Origin: Megasphaera sp.
GTDB taxonomy: Bacteria > Bacillota > Negativicutes > Veillonellales > Megasphaeraceae
Assembly: GCA_022486585.1 (NCBI GenBank)
Contig: JAKVKI010000008.1
Location: forward strand, 1-64,000
Direction of reading: 5' to 3'
DNA length: 64,000 nt
Numbering within the stretch: position 1 is the first letter of the stretch; each line of letters opens with the position of its first letter. Below are positions 1 through 9,866 of the stretch, in pieces. The notes under the pieces were generated by a model. It had not been told where the DNA came from. It searched no databases and saw only the letters and a program-made list of their open reading frames with translations. The position numbers and the translations under genes were made by a program.

Positions 1-29
1 CCCTGACAAAAAAATTCTCTTGTCAGGGG
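1..29 (-). terminator. Rho-independent terminator-like hairpin after the TlpA-like gene
   Basis: CCCTGACAA...TTGTCAGGG inverted repeat with an internal T/A run, just downstream of the minus-strand gene ending at 61. Confidence 0.6.
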
Positions 30-60
30 TGCCGTAACATCTATGCGGTTATCACTACTG

Positions 61-624
61 CTATACTGCTTTTTTCATGAGTGTTTCCATTTGTTGTTCA
101 TCCATCATGCCTATATGGTAAAAAAGGATCTTGCCATCTTTACCAATCAACAACGATACAGGGATGCCTTCGATATGATATGCCGTAAAGATTTGTTTCA
201 AATCGCCGGTGTACAAGGGGACCGTAAATTGCCGGTTCGCCATGAACGATTGGGCATCAGAAAATTGTTCATCCACAGAAACAGCAACAAAGTTGATTTT
301 ATCACCATACTTCGCATGCATCGCATTAATATCCGGCATTTCCTTAACGCACGGCGGGCACCAGGTCGCCCAAAAATTGACATAAACTGGCTTATCCTTA
401 TGCAATGACGCCAATGATACAGTACTTCCATCAGCAGCTGTCAGCGTAATATCAGGAGCGGCTACGCCTACAGCGATCTCGCCAGTTCCTTGGGCTGATG
501 CCGCCTGATTTTCTGCTCCGCTGTTATTCTTATCAGCCGTTCCATCGGCATTACAGCCAGCAGCTAACGCAACAATTAAAATTGCACTAAAAATAGTCAC
601 CATTTTTTTCATCATACTCATCAA
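61..624 (-). CDS. TlpA/ResA-like thioredoxin-fold lipoprotein
   Basis: Lipobox-like LAAGC after N-terminal hydrophobic segment; WATWCPPC redox motif; AhpC/TSA-like fold residues. Confidence 0.9.
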   Translation of the reverse strand: MMSMMKKMVTIFSAILIVALAAGCNADGTADKNNSGAENQAASAQGTGEIAVGVAAPDITLTAADGSTVSLASLHKDKPVYVNFWATWCPPCVKEMPDINAMHAKYGDKINFVAVSVDEQFSDAQSFMANRQFTVPLYTGDLKQIFTAYHIEGIPVSLLIGKDGKILFYHIGMMDEQQMETLMKKAV

Positions 625-1472
625 CCTTCCTTCTGTTCATTATGATGCATAGCTAGGGAGCCATGACGGAAATAGATAGCTTGTTCCGGACAAATATCCC
701 GACAGGTACCGCAAGAAATGCACTCCCTGTCCCCGGCAATACGGACATCCATCGAACAAACAGCAGCACAACGGCCGCATTTTGTACAACGTGTTTCATG
801 CACAGCTATACCGAAAAAAGCAAATTTATTAAATAAGCCGCACCATGCTCCTAAAGGACATAGAAAACGGCAAAACGGGCGATATATGACTATCATAGCC
901 ACAAGAAACATTCCAAGAATAGTAAATTTCCACACGGCCAGCCAGCCAGCTAAGCCTCGCAATTCCGGTCGCAAGACCAGCAATGGCGCGCCTGCCTCCA
1001 AGGTACCGACAGGGCAAATATATTTACAGAATACAGGTTCGCCAACACCTGACCAGAAAAACAAGACTAACGGCACTATCAAGACAAAGAGGAAGCCCCA
1101 CAAATATTTCAAGCGGCTCAGCACCAAGGTGACTCGTGATTTCCCTATTTTAGCTACAGGGATACGAAACAATACGTCCTGTATCAATCCAAATGGACAG
1201 AACCAGCCGCAAAGGAAACGTCCCAGCACGAGCCCGCACAGCAACAGCCATGCTAAAACAAGAAAAGGGAACCGAAAAATACTGCCACTATAGAAGGCCT
1301 GCAAAGACCCGATAGGACAAGCACCGACGGCACCAGGACAAGAATAGCAGTTCATGCCAGGCAGACAGAAAGCTTTAAAAGACCCTTGATAGATCCTGCC
1401 GTTCTGAAAACCAGGCCAGTGAGCATTATATAACAGGGTGCTCACAACTTGTATTAGTATTCGCTTAACCAA
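621..1472 (-). CDS. Polytopic membrane protein with 4Fe-4S ferredoxin motifs (NapH/YccM-like)
   Basis: CGWFCPFG and CRFLCPLGAWCG membrane motifs plus C-terminal CTKCGRCAAVC and CISCGTCRDICP clusters; TTG start overlapping the upstream small ORF. Confidence 0.85.
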   Translation of the reverse strand: MVKRILIQVVSTLLYNAHWPGFQNGRIYQGSFKAFCLPGMNCYSCPGAVGACPIGSLQAFYSGSIFRFPFLVLAWLLLCGLVLGRFLCGWFCPFGLIQDVLFRIPVAKIGKSRVTLVLSRLKYLWGFLFVLIVPLVLFFWSGVGEPVFCKYICPVGTLEAGAPLLVLRPELRGLAGWLAVWKFTILGMFLVAMIVIYRPFCRFLCPLGAWCGLFNKFAFFGIAVHETRCTKCGRCAAVCSMDVRIAGDRECISCGTCRDICPEQAIYFRHGSLAMHHNEQKEG

Positions 1473-1587
1473 TTCCCATACACTCCAAACATATAAACAT
1501 CGCCTTCGTTAACACCTGCATTGCATCGCCCCTGCTCAAACCGATGACCAAAAAAGCGGCTGCTATGATATATAAAACAACCTTCAT
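1465..1587 (-). CDS. 40-aa CXXC-containing small membrane protein (CD1871A-like)
   Basis: Read manually on the minus strand: MKVVLYIIAAAFLVIGLSRGDAMQVLTKAMFICLECMGIG*; resembles the CD1871A-family CXXC small proteins from memory; stop overlaps the start of the 4Fe-4S protein gene. Confidence 0.75.
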   Translation of the reverse strand: MKVVLYIIAAAFLVIGLSRGDAMQVLTKAMFICLECMGIG

Positions 1588-1803
1588 ATGACCATACTCC
1601 ATTCTATCGGTGTATTTTATTTGTTACATTTTATCATATTCTGTAACAAATTGCACTACTATAAAGAAGAAATTTGTAATCAACTTTAATAAGTAATTGT
1701 TATCGCGTCAAAAAGATGTACCGTTACTCCATATAAATATTGCTTTAAACATATTCAAATTTCACATACATTCCTCCAACAACGATATATCTACGTTCTT
1801 TCT

Positions 1804-1852
1804 AAAAAAAGCTGCCGCACATGTTTATAATGCACGACAGCTTTCTTTTTAA
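1804..1852 (-). terminator. Terminator-like hairpin after the thiM/thiamine-binding gene pair
   Basis: Minus strand AAAGCTGTCGTGCA...TGTGCGGCAGCTTTTTTT. Confidence 0.65.
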
Positions 1853-1858
1853 ACTTTC

Positions 1859-2161
1859 TTATTTTTTATGTAAGATTTCTTCTACTACCTGTGTTTTATG
1901 ATCCATCATATGGCTATATCCAGGACGGATATCAACCTTCATGACGACTTCAGCACGAATACCTTGATCTGTCAGATATGCTGTCGCCTTTTTGATCGTA
2001 GCCATCACGTCGTCCCATTCCCCTTCTATTTCTGTAAACATAGAATTGGTCCGGTTAGGAAGACCGGATTCACGGATGATTTTCACGATTTCTGCTACAT
2101 ACGGCGCAAATTCATCACCTGTACCACACGGTGCAATAGCTACTGCTACTAATGTATTCAT
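1859..2161 (-). CDS. MTH1187/YkoF-type thiamine-binding family protein
   Basis: 100 aa with VAVAIAPCGTGDEFAPYVAEIVKIIRESGL...TEIEGEWDDVMATIKKA; adjacent to thiM. Confidence 0.8.
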   Translation of the reverse strand: MNTLVAVAIAPCGTGDEFAPYVAEIVKIIRESGLPNRTNSMFTEIEGEWDDVMATIKKATAYLTDQGIRAEVVMKVDIRPGYSHMMDHKTQVVEEILHKK

Positions 2162-2164
2162 GGC

Positions 2165-2998
2165 TTATACCTCCTCTGCCGTAATTTCATTTTCACTGAC
2201 ATCCTGCGGTGTCGCATTATATAATTCATCTAAGAAATACATTTGGAAGGTTCCCGTACCGCCAGCCTTAGCTGCAGCCCGTTTCCCTGCTACATTATAC
2301 AGATTGGTTCCTGTCAGTGCAGCAATAAACGGAGAGGCTACTGCAGCATAAACTGCAATGACGCCACCTAAGGAACAGCCAGACCCGGTGATCCGTGTCA
2401 TCATGACGGAACCACCATACGACATAATGAGGTGGTTGCCATCGGTAACCAGGTCTGTTTCACCAGATACAGCCACAGCACCGCCAGTCCATTTCGCCAA
2501 TGCAATCGCCGCTTCTTTGGCCGCCAAGACAGAATCGGTCGAATCAACACCGCGAACGCGAGAGGGCCCGCCTTCTTCAAGGAGTCCCCACAAATTTGCC
2601 AAGGCAATGATTTCTGAAGCATTTCCTCGCACAACAGACGGCTTATATTCTTTGAAACGTTTCAATACATACGTCCGGATCTTACCGGAACCGATCGCAA
2701 CAGGATCCAACACCCATGGTTTATGCAATTCATGGAGGACCTGTGCCGTATGCGGCAACGATTCTTCATAAATCGTCTGCATCGTACCGACATTGATATA
2801 CATAGACCCGCCATTACGAGCCAGGTTTTCTCCTTCATCAGGCATATAGGTCATCGCCGCTGACCCGCCGACGGCCAATTGGGCATTGGCAACGAAATTG
2901 ATAGTAACATTATTAGTCATAGAGCCGCTTAAAATATCAGAATCTTTTGCCATTTGCACCGCTGTGGCAATCTGATGTTGTATTTCCTGTGTATTCAC
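2165..2998 (-). CDS. thiM: Hydroxyethylthiazole kinase
   Basis: TNNVTINFVANAQLAVGGSAAMTYMPDE, WVLDPVAIG, RGNASEI, TGSGCSLGGVIA motifs. Confidence 0.93.
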   Translation of the reverse strand: MNTQEIQHQIATAVQMAKDSDILSGSMTNNVTINFVANAQLAVGGSAAMTYMPDEGENLARNGGSMYINVGTMQTIYEESLPHTAQVLHELHKPWVLDPVAIGSGKIRTYVLKRFKEYKPSVVRGNASEIIALANLWGLLEEGGPSRVRGVDSTDSVLAAKEAAIALAKWTGGAVAVSGETDLVTDGNHLIMSYGGSVMMTRITGSGCSLGGVIAVYAAVASPFIAALTGTNLYNVAGKRAAAKAGGTGTFQMYFLDELYNATPQDVSENEITAEEV

Positions 2999-3106
2999 GA
3001 ATACATCACTCCTTTATCTCTCTATGACTCTATTATATTTCATTTTTCATGAGTTGCAAGCCTGGGTTTCTTATGAGATGATCTATTTCATACTACCAGT
3101 CAGTCA

Positions 3107-4549
3107 TTAGTCTTTATCAGCCCCATTTGGAACCGTGCTCTTTTCTGCTGAAATCAAATGACCATCACTGTCATATTTATTTTTGTAAACTCCAAATGCA
3201 AAATAGCATACCGTAATAACTGCAATGTATACCCACGAAGAAATGAGTGACATCCGTGTATCCGGGTTGAACCACATACCAAACGTGACCAATCCCAAAA
3301 ACGCGATACAAAACCAGTTAGCATAGGGATACAAGGGGGATTTGAACGGATGCTTTGCCATGACATCTTTCCCCCAATATTTCCGGAAATTCTTTTGGGA
3401 GTATGCCAAGACGAACCAAGCAATCATGCCAGGAAATACGGATGCACTATAGAGATACAAGAATAATTTAGAATCTGGAAGCATGTAATTAAGGAGAACA
3501 CCAATAATAAGGAACGCAATGGTTACACCGATACCAATACGTGGTACGCCTGTTTTTGACAAACGGGAAAAGATTTTCGGTGCCTGACCATTTTGTGCTA
3601 ATGTATATAGCATACGACCAGAACTGTACAACCCTGAATTACATCCAGAAAGTGCTGCCGTAAGGACAACGAAGTTAATAATGCCAGCTGCCGTCGTAAT
3701 CCCAACTTTGGCAAAGGTCATGACAAACGGACTGCCGATGTAACTGACTTCGTTCCACGGATAAATACACAGAATGACAAAAATAGAACCAATATAGAAA
3801 ATCAGGATACGCCATACAATATTTTTAGTCGCCTTGCGGAGTGTATTTTTCGGATCTTGGGCTTCCCCTGCCGTTATCCCGATAAGTTCCACCCCTTGGA
3901 AAGCCGCTGCGACTACACACATAGCTGCCAGCATACCACCAAGTCCGTTAGGCATAAATCCGCCATTGACCCATAAATTATCAATACCAACAGGTATGCC
4001 GCCATTGCCGAAACCAAAAATGATAACAGCTGCACCCACGAAAAGCATGACAATAATCGTTGTAACTTTAATAAGTGCAAACCAAAATTCAAATTCGCCA
4101 TAATATTTGACTGCTGCCATGTTTGCTGCAGCAACAATGATCATGCCGCCAAATGCAGATATCCATTGTGGTATGAGCGGGAACCAATATTTTACATAAA
4201 TACCTACGGCTGTGACTTCCGATAAGCCAATAGCGACCCACATGAACCAATAACACCACGCCGTCAAATAACCGACATACGGACTGATATACTTATGCCC
4301 GTATGTAGCAAAAGATCCCGTCACTGGTTCCTGATACAACATTTCCCCCATAATACGCATAATGAAGAACATAACTAAACCTGTAACGGCATAGCAAATC
4401 AATACAGATGGACCTGCCATCATAATCGTATTGGCAGAACCCATAAACAACCCAACGCCGATTGTGCCCCCTAACGCAATCATTTCAACATGACGAGGTT
4501 TCAGACCCCGTTCCATTTTTCCGTTTTCCACTTTTATTCCTCCAAACAT
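3107..4549 (-). CDS. AAT-family amino-acid permease (LysP/CycA-like)
   Basis: RGLKPRHVEMIALGGTIGVGLFMGSA...FQGVELIGITAGEAQDP signature; 12-TM hydrophobicity. Confidence 0.9.
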   Translation of the reverse strand: MFGGIKVENGKMERGLKPRHVEMIALGGTIGVGLFMGSANTIMMAGPSVLICYAVTGLVMFFIMRIMGEMLYQEPVTGSFATYGHKYISPYVGYLTAWCYWFMWVAIGLSEVTAVGIYVKYWFPLIPQWISAFGGMIIVAAANMAAVKYYGEFEFWFALIKVTTIIVMLFVGAAVIIFGFGNGGIPVGIDNLWVNGGFMPNGLGGMLAAMCVVAAAFQGVELIGITAGEAQDPKNTLRKATKNIVWRILIFYIGSIFVILCIYPWNEVSYIGSPFVMTFAKVGITTAAGIINFVVLTAALSGCNSGLYSSGRMLYTLAQNGQAPKIFSRLSKTGVPRIGIGVTIAFLIIGVLLNYMLPDSKLFLYLYSASVFPGMIAWFVLAYSQKNFRKYWGKDVMAKHPFKSPLYPYANWFCIAFLGLVTFGMWFNPDTRMSLISSWVYIAVITVCYFAFGVYKNKYDSDGHLISAEKSTVPNGADKD

Positions 4550-4599
4550 TCCTATGACAATCTCTGGACGCCTGACGGCACCCTGTACCTATGAATCTT

Positions 4600-4720
4600 C
4601 TCTATCGAGAGTAGTCAAAGCGGGAGAGGTCGATACGATTTCACGGTAGTAATTGCAAGCTTTTGCGCCTTTGACGCAAACATCTCTCTGCCCTCTCGGG
4701 CTTTCTCTACTCGTAAAGAG
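4600..4720 (-). ncRNA. Candidate structured 5' leader RNA upstream of the amino-acid permease (class not identified)
   Basis: Minus strand: GCCC-GAGA-GGGC hairpin with GNRA loop, TTTGCG...CGCAAA stem, enclosing GAGAG/CTCTC and CGAGTAG/CTACT(CT)CG pairings, ahead of the permease start at 4549. Confidence 0.45.
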
Positions 4721-4747
4721 GTTGCACATACACCTTTAGTAGTTGTC

Positions 4748-5968
4748 TTATTTCAATTTAACGAAATATTGATGATCCTTCAAAACTTCCATCAGCCGTT
4801 CTGCATGCTTTTCATTTGCTGTTTCTAATTCTAATGAAACAGCCGTATTGCCAAAACTAATGCCATGCTGGCTGCGTTCATGCGTAATAGACAATACATT
4901 GGCACCAGAATCAGAAATGAGGGACAATAATTTGACCAATTCACCAGGCTGATCTGGAACCACCGTTTCAAAGAACACTTTACGCCAAGACCGAATAAGG
5001 CCATTATTGATGACTCGTGTCATGTTATTAACATCGATATTACCGCCGCTCACTAATGCTGCTACTTTTTTATTATGGATACCGGAAATCTTGCCACTAA
5101 CCAATGCTGCTACCGGTACGGCACCAGCACCTTCAGCAACTGTCTTAACTCGTTCGAGAAGCAATAAAATAGCAGAAGCAATATCGGTTTCATCAACCGT
5201 TACAATGTCATCGACATATTTCTTACAAATCTCATAGGTCAGCTCTCCTGGTGTCTTAACAGCAATGCCATCGGCCAACGTGGCTTTACCATTATACGTA
5301 ATAATATGTCCCTTATTGATAGATTCCTGCATAGACGGCATATTAGCTGTCTGTACACCGACGATTTTGATTCTCGGATTGATGGACTTAGCAGCCACTG
5401 CCAAGCCAGAAATCAAGCCGCCACCACCGATAGGAGCTACAATGACATCCACATCCGGTAGATCCTCAAGGATTTCCAATGAAATAGTACCCTGCCCGGC
5501 AATAACTTCCGGATCATTGAACGGATGAACAAATGTATAGCCGTGTTCTTTCGTAAGTGCAACGGCTTTTTCCGCTGCTTCATCAAAGAAATCACCATAT
5601 AATACTATATTAGCACCATACCCGCGGGTCGCTGTAACTTTCATCAGCGGCGCATGTTTGGGCATGCAAATCGTGGACTGACACCCGTATGCACTAGCAG
5701 CTAATGCTACGCCCTGTGCATGGTTGCCGGCTGAAGCCGCAATAACGCCTTTTTCCCGTTCTTCCGGTGTTAACGAGGCCACTTTGTTGTAAGCACCACG
5801 TAATTTAAATGAACCGGTACTCTGTAAATTTTCCAGTTTCAAATATACCTTACAGTCTGCCAATTTACTGACCGTATTGGTATAGGATAACCCCGTATGT
5901 TGGGCAACACCTTTCAAACGTTGTTGTGCTTCCTGCACCATTTTTAATGTAACTCGATCTTCGCTCAT
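4748..5968 (-). CDS. ilvA: Threonine ammonia-lyase (PLP-dependent, C-terminal ACT domain)
   Basis: LENLQSTGSFKLRGAYNK PLP motif; AASAGNHAQGVA; PIGGGGLISG; ACT-like C-terminus. Confidence 0.92.
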   Translation of the reverse strand: MSEDRVTLKMVQEAQQRLKGVAQHTGLSYTNTVSKLADCKVYLKLENLQSTGSFKLRGAYNKVASLTPEEREKGVIAASAGNHAQGVALAASAYGCQSTICMPKHAPLMKVTATRGYGANIVLYGDFFDEAAEKAVALTKEHGYTFVHPFNDPEVIAGQGTISLEILEDLPDVDVIVAPIGGGGLISGLAVAAKSINPRIKIVGVQTANMPSMQESINKGHIITYNGKATLADGIAVKTPGELTYEICKKYVDDIVTVDETDIASAILLLLERVKTVAEGAGAVPVAALVSGKISGIHNKKVAALVSGGNIDVNNMTRVINNGLIRSWRKVFFETVVPDQPGELVKLLSLISDSGANVLSITHERSQHGISFGNTAVSLELETANEKHAERLMEVLKDHQYFVKLK

Positions 5969-6368
5969 ATTCGTCTTCTCCTTTGAAACAAGTACATGTA
6001 CTTTTCATATGAATAATTATTTATGCAAGCTAGACTCGTCTTTACATTTCTAATGATACTCTTTGTGATATCCACTGTCAATGGAGTAATTAAGACTATT
6101 CAGGACATTGTATCAGCTTCTTTCATTTTTATTACTCATGTTTATTTCATTTTTTAAATATTTTTAAGTTTAATATCTATAATTATTTTTATTTTTAATG
6201 ATGCATTATTATATGTTCATTGATAATGTACATTTTATTATTATCAATAGATATATGTAAATTGCACATATATCATAATTTCGTCATGCTTTATGTACAT
6301 CAGATCAATCAAGCAACACATGAAGATAAACGTACATATGAAAAAGCAATGTTTTTGTACGAAAAAAA

Positions 6369-6405
6369 TGCTTGAAAAGCCGTTGATATCAACGCTTTTC
6401 AAGCA
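6369..6405 (-). terminator. Long stem-loop terminator after the Nim-like gene
   Basis: TGCTTGAAAAGCCGTTGATATCAACGCTTTTCAAGCA near-perfect palindrome followed on the minus strand by TTTTTTT. Confidence 0.75.
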
Positions 6406-6425
6406 TCTTGCTGCCAACCTTGTAA

Positions 6426-6920
6426 CTATATTCCCTGTTTCATAAGTTGCAACCCTTGTTTTCCTGTCATGTGATCTATGGTTATTTCTATCATAGATAC
6501 AGTCGCGCCGGAACGTTCAACGGACTGGCGGATATGTTCTTCCATGGCTGGTTGCGGTGCGTATTTTTTCCCCAGGACCGTAAGAGCCTGTCGTTTTTCC
6601 AGTGTATCTGCCATAAATGACGCCTGGCCGAATAAAATGACACTTCGATAGGCTACGGTCAGCGCTTCTGCTACGACATCACTTTTATCAATGACACAAA
6701 AAGAAACATGCGTATCCCTTGAAATGGCATCACGCCGATGACCGGCATCGGCACCGTGTAAATATATTTTTCCCTGATAATAGACGTAGCTCATCGGTAT
6801 TCCATAGGGATAGCCGTCATCGCCATGAACGGATAAAATACCATAGCTTCCTTTGTTCAATATGGCTTCACACAATTCTTGTGAAAGCTGTTGTTTACTG
6901 CGTCGCATCGTTCTGAACAT
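6426..6920 (-). CDS. Pyridoxamine 5'-phosphate oxidase-family protein (NimA-like FMN-binding)
   Basis: GSYGILSVHGDDGYPYGIPMSYVYYQGKIYLHGADAGHR pattern typical of Nim/PNPOx-like proteins. Confidence 0.85.
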   Translation of the reverse strand: MFRTMRRSKQQLSQELCEAILNKGSYGILSVHGDDGYPYGIPMSYVYYQGKIYLHGADAGHRRDAISRDTHVSFCVIDKSDVVAEALTVAYRSVILFGQASFMADTLEKRQALTVLGKKYAPQPAMEEHIRQSVERSGATVSMIEITIDHMTGKQGLQLMKQGI

Positions 6921-6968
6921 GTTTTTTCCTCCTTGTGGTATACTGACAGTCGTTTCCTTGCCTGCTTG

Positions 6969-7772
6969 TTACTTCTGCCAAAACGAACAGGGTACAGCAA
7001 CGACACACTTACCGCAGACTTCACTGCCAGCACTATTCGGGCTGTCGTTGCTTTCATTCGTATAAGAGCTGCCAATATTCTTATACTTCTCTGCATTTTG
7101 CAAACAGACTTGGAAACATTTCTTTCTATCATACCCATTAACGGTTAACGCCCCTGAAGGGCAGTGCTCGACACAAAGACCGCAAAGCCCTTGGCTCTTA
7201 TACAAGCAATATTCTTCATGCAACGGCTCATCTGGCACGACATCCAAATTTGTAACGACAGTACTATAGCGGCCACAACAACCAACTTTTGTAATGAGCA
7301 TATTATTGAGACCAAAAGTACCTAAACCAGCAACACGGGCAATATGACGCTGTGACCAGTTACTAATGAGATATTTTCTATCAAAGGTCGTCGCTTCGCG
7401 GCTTACAGCCGCTTTATACCCCCACGACCGGACTAAGGCAATGATATAGTCGTTCAATTCGCCAAACATAGCATTCGTTTCTTCATAAGCCACCGCCCAT
7501 TCTGGCGAAGACAATCCTTCTTTAGCATTCGTCAGCGCCATTGCTTTGGTAAAAGGAACAAAATAAGCAAGGATAACAGACGCATCAGGAAGTACATCAT
7601 GAGGCAGCACATGATGTGGCGAAATGATTTCTCTCAACTTTAAAATATCCGGATGATTTGCATCAGCAAAACCAGCTAACGGCACGCCCCAATGGGATCG
7701 AATCGTATCTCGTTGCTCATATGCCAACACAAATTCTTGCATTTTCTTTACAATCGTTGCTTTGATGTCCAT
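6969..7772 (-). CDS. Fe-S protein related to epoxyqueuosine reductase (QueG-like, short form)
   Basis: C-terminal CGLCVEHCPSGAL, ...KYNISNWSQRHIARVAGLGTFGLNNMLIT-type region. Confidence 0.7.
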   Translation of the reverse strand: MDIKATIVKKMQEFVLAYEQRDTIRSHWGVPLAGFADANHPDILKLREIISPHHVLPHDVLPDASVILAYFVPFTKAMALTNAKEGLSSPEWAVAYEETNAMFGELNDYIIALVRSWGYKAAVSREATTFDRKYLISNWSQRHIARVAGLGTFGLNNMLITKVGCCGRYSTVVTNLDVVPDEPLHEEYCLYKSQGLCGLCVEHCPSGALTVNGYDRKKCFQVCLQNAEKYKNIGSSYTNESNDSPNSAGSEVCGKCVVAVPCSFWQK

Positions 7773-7795
7773 TATCTTGCCTCCTTTTTCCTAAA

Positions 7796-7845
7796 AAAAC
7801 ACAACGCCGTTAATACCTGCGTATCTCCAACGTTGTGTTTATCTC
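7796..7845 (-). terminator. Terminator-like hairpin after ftsH
   Basis: AAACACAACG...CGTTGTGTTT inverted repeat with T-run on the minus strand. Confidence 0.65.
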
Positions 7846-7863
7846 TTGTATAGTATACCTTAC

Positions 7864-9753
7864 CTATCCTTTATTGGCAATGTCCGTTGCGGGCTCGGCA
7901 ATTTTTAGATCACCCGCTCCTGCATGGTCGCTCCGGTTCAAAATTTCCATAAATTCATCGCCTGTGATTGTTTCTTTTTTTACCAAATATTCGGCTAAAG
8001 CATGGAGCTTATCTTCATTTTCTTCCAAGATCTTTTTAGCTTTTGCATGGGCATTTTTAATGATATCCATGACATCGGCATCAATTTTAGTTGCCGTTTC
8101 AGCAGAACAAGCCAGTGACGCATCCCCGCCAAGATATGCATTATTCACCGTTTCCAACGCCGTCATATCGAATTCGTCGCTCATGCCGTAACGGGTCACC
8201 ATGGCCCGTGCCAGTTTCGTCGCCTGTTCAATATCATTAGACGCACCTGTCGTAATGGAATGGAAGATCAATTCTTCCGCACTGCGGCCGCCTGTAAAGG
8301 TTACGATTTTATTGAACAATTCTTCTCTGCTCATGAGGAATGTTTCCTTTTCGGCAACCTGCATCGTATACCCCAATGCCCCGCTCGTCCGAGGTATGAT
8401 CGTAATCTTATGGACCGGTGCCGAGTTCTTCTGCCGTGCTGCTACTAAGGCATGTCCGATTTCATGGAAAGCAATGATCCGTTTTTCATTTGCTGAAATG
8501 ACAACGCCTTTACGCTGGGCACCAGCAATGACCGCTTCGACGGATTCTTCCAAATCACTCTGGCTGACAGCATCGTGATCCATCCGTACAGCCCGCAAAG
8601 CCGCTTCATTCACTATATTCGCCAGATCGGCACCAGAAGCACCGCTAGTCGATAAAGCGATAGCATTAAAATCAATAGGCGATTCCATCTTTATATGACG
8701 GGAATGGACCTTCAAAATAGCTTCGCGGCCTCTGAGATCCGGTAATTCCACAGGAATGCGGCGATCGAATCGTCCTGGACGAAGCAGTGCCTTGTCCAAT
8801 ACTTCCGGACGATTTGTAGCAGCCAAAATAATAACACCTTTACTGCCATCAAAGCCATCCATTTCAGCTAATAATTGGTTCAGCGTCTGTTCTCGTTCAT
8901 CGTTACTGCCAAACTGACCACTGTCTCGTTTTTTGCCAATGGCATCGATTTCATCGATAAACACAATGCACGGTGCCTTTTCTTTAGCCTGCTTGAACAG
9001 GTCTCGCACTCGTGCTGCACCCATGCCCACAAACATTTCAATGAATTCTGATCCGGAAATAGAGAAAAACGGAACATGGGCTTCACCAGCTACGGCTTCG
9101 GCCAATAAGGTCTTCCCCGTACCAGGAGGGCCTACGAGCAATGCGCCTTTAGGCATCGTTGCACCTATATTTTTATATTTTGAGGGGTCATGCAGGAAAT
9201 TGACCAGTTCCATTAAGGCATCTTTCGCTTCATCCTGACCGGCTACATCAGCGAAGGTCTTGCCACTTTGCGATTTGACATAGATTTTTGCATTGCTTTT
9301 ACCAAAGGTCATCGCATTTCGGCCTACGCCACCACCCATACGGGGTGCTAAAAAATGAGCTAATAATTCCCAAATGATGAAGAAAATAAAAATAGGAAGT
9401 ATCCAGTCATTGAAGAGTTTTGTCAACGCTGATTCTTCCTTTGGCATGACTTGAGAAAATTCTATATTTTTTTCCGTCAATCGCTTGACCAGTTCCGGAT
9501 CCTCTACCCGGCCGGTCACGTAAATAACATCTTTATCATCTTCCTTGCAGGAAATAGCGATTTTATTATCGTTTATTTCCACCTTTTCAGCTTGTCCGTT
9601 GTCTATCATTTTTAAAAAGTTAGTATAAGACACTTCGTGCACTTTCGGCTGAAAAAACATAGGAGAAATGACCATATTCAATACGATAATCATAATAAAA
9701 ACGATGCCATAATAGTATAGCGTCGGCTTTTTAGGAGCATTTTTATTATCCAT
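7864..9753 (-). CDS. ftsH: ATP-dependent zinc metalloprotease FtsH
   Basis: [11 protein letters not shown] Walker [10 protein letters not shown] Walker [12 protein letters not shown] zinc site. Confidence 0.97.
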   Translation of the reverse strand: MDNKNAPKKPTLYYYGIVFIMIIVLNMVISPMFFQPKVHEVSYTNFLKMIDNGQAEKVEINDNKIAISCKEDDKDVIYVTGRVEDPELVKRLTEKNIEFSQVMPKEESALTKLFNDWILPIFIFFIIWELLAHFLAPRMGGGVGRNAMTFGKSNAKIYVKSQSGKTFADVAGQDEAKDALMELVNFLHDPSKYKNIGATMPKGALLVGPPGTGKTLLAEAVAGEAHVPFFSISGSEFIEMFVGMGAARVRDLFKQAKEKAPCIVFIDEIDAIGKKRDSGQFGSNDEREQTLNQLLAEMDGFDGSKGVIILAATNRPEVLDKALLRPGRFDRRIPVELPDLRGREAILKVHSRHIKMESPIDFNAIALSTSGASGADLANIVNEAALRAVRMDHDAVSQSDLEESVEAVIAGAQRKGVVISANEKRIIAFHEIGHALVAARQKNSAPVHKITIIPRTSGALGYTMQVAEKETFLMSREELFNKIVTFTGGRSAEELIFHSITTGASNDIEQATKLARAMVTRYGMSDEFDMTALETVNNAYLGGDASLACSAETATKIDADVMDIIKNAHAKAKKILEENEDKLHALAEYLVKKETITGDEFMEILNRSDHAGAGDLKIAEPATDIANKG

Positions 9754-9825
9754 AGTACTAACACCTCTTTCTAATTAGAGTAACATTATCTTATTTGATT
9801 ATACCATAATTCAAATTTCTATACA

Positions 9826-9862
9826 AAAAAGAGGAGCACTCCATTATGGATTGTTCCTCTGA
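9826..9862 (-). terminator. Terminator-like hairpin after the autotransporter
   Basis: GAGGAGCA...TGTTCCTC stem with T-run on the minus strand. Confidence 0.5.
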
Positions 9863-9866
9863 TATA

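Noticed and set aside
718-1293. 191-aa plus-strand ORF antisense to the 4Fe-4S protein gene
   Set aside because: Low-complexity, basic translation; shadow ORF of a well-supported minus-strand gene.
4600-4720. Lysine or glycine riboswitch before the permease
   Set aside because: Signature conserved motifs of those classes are not present as I know them; kept only as an unassigned structured RNA.
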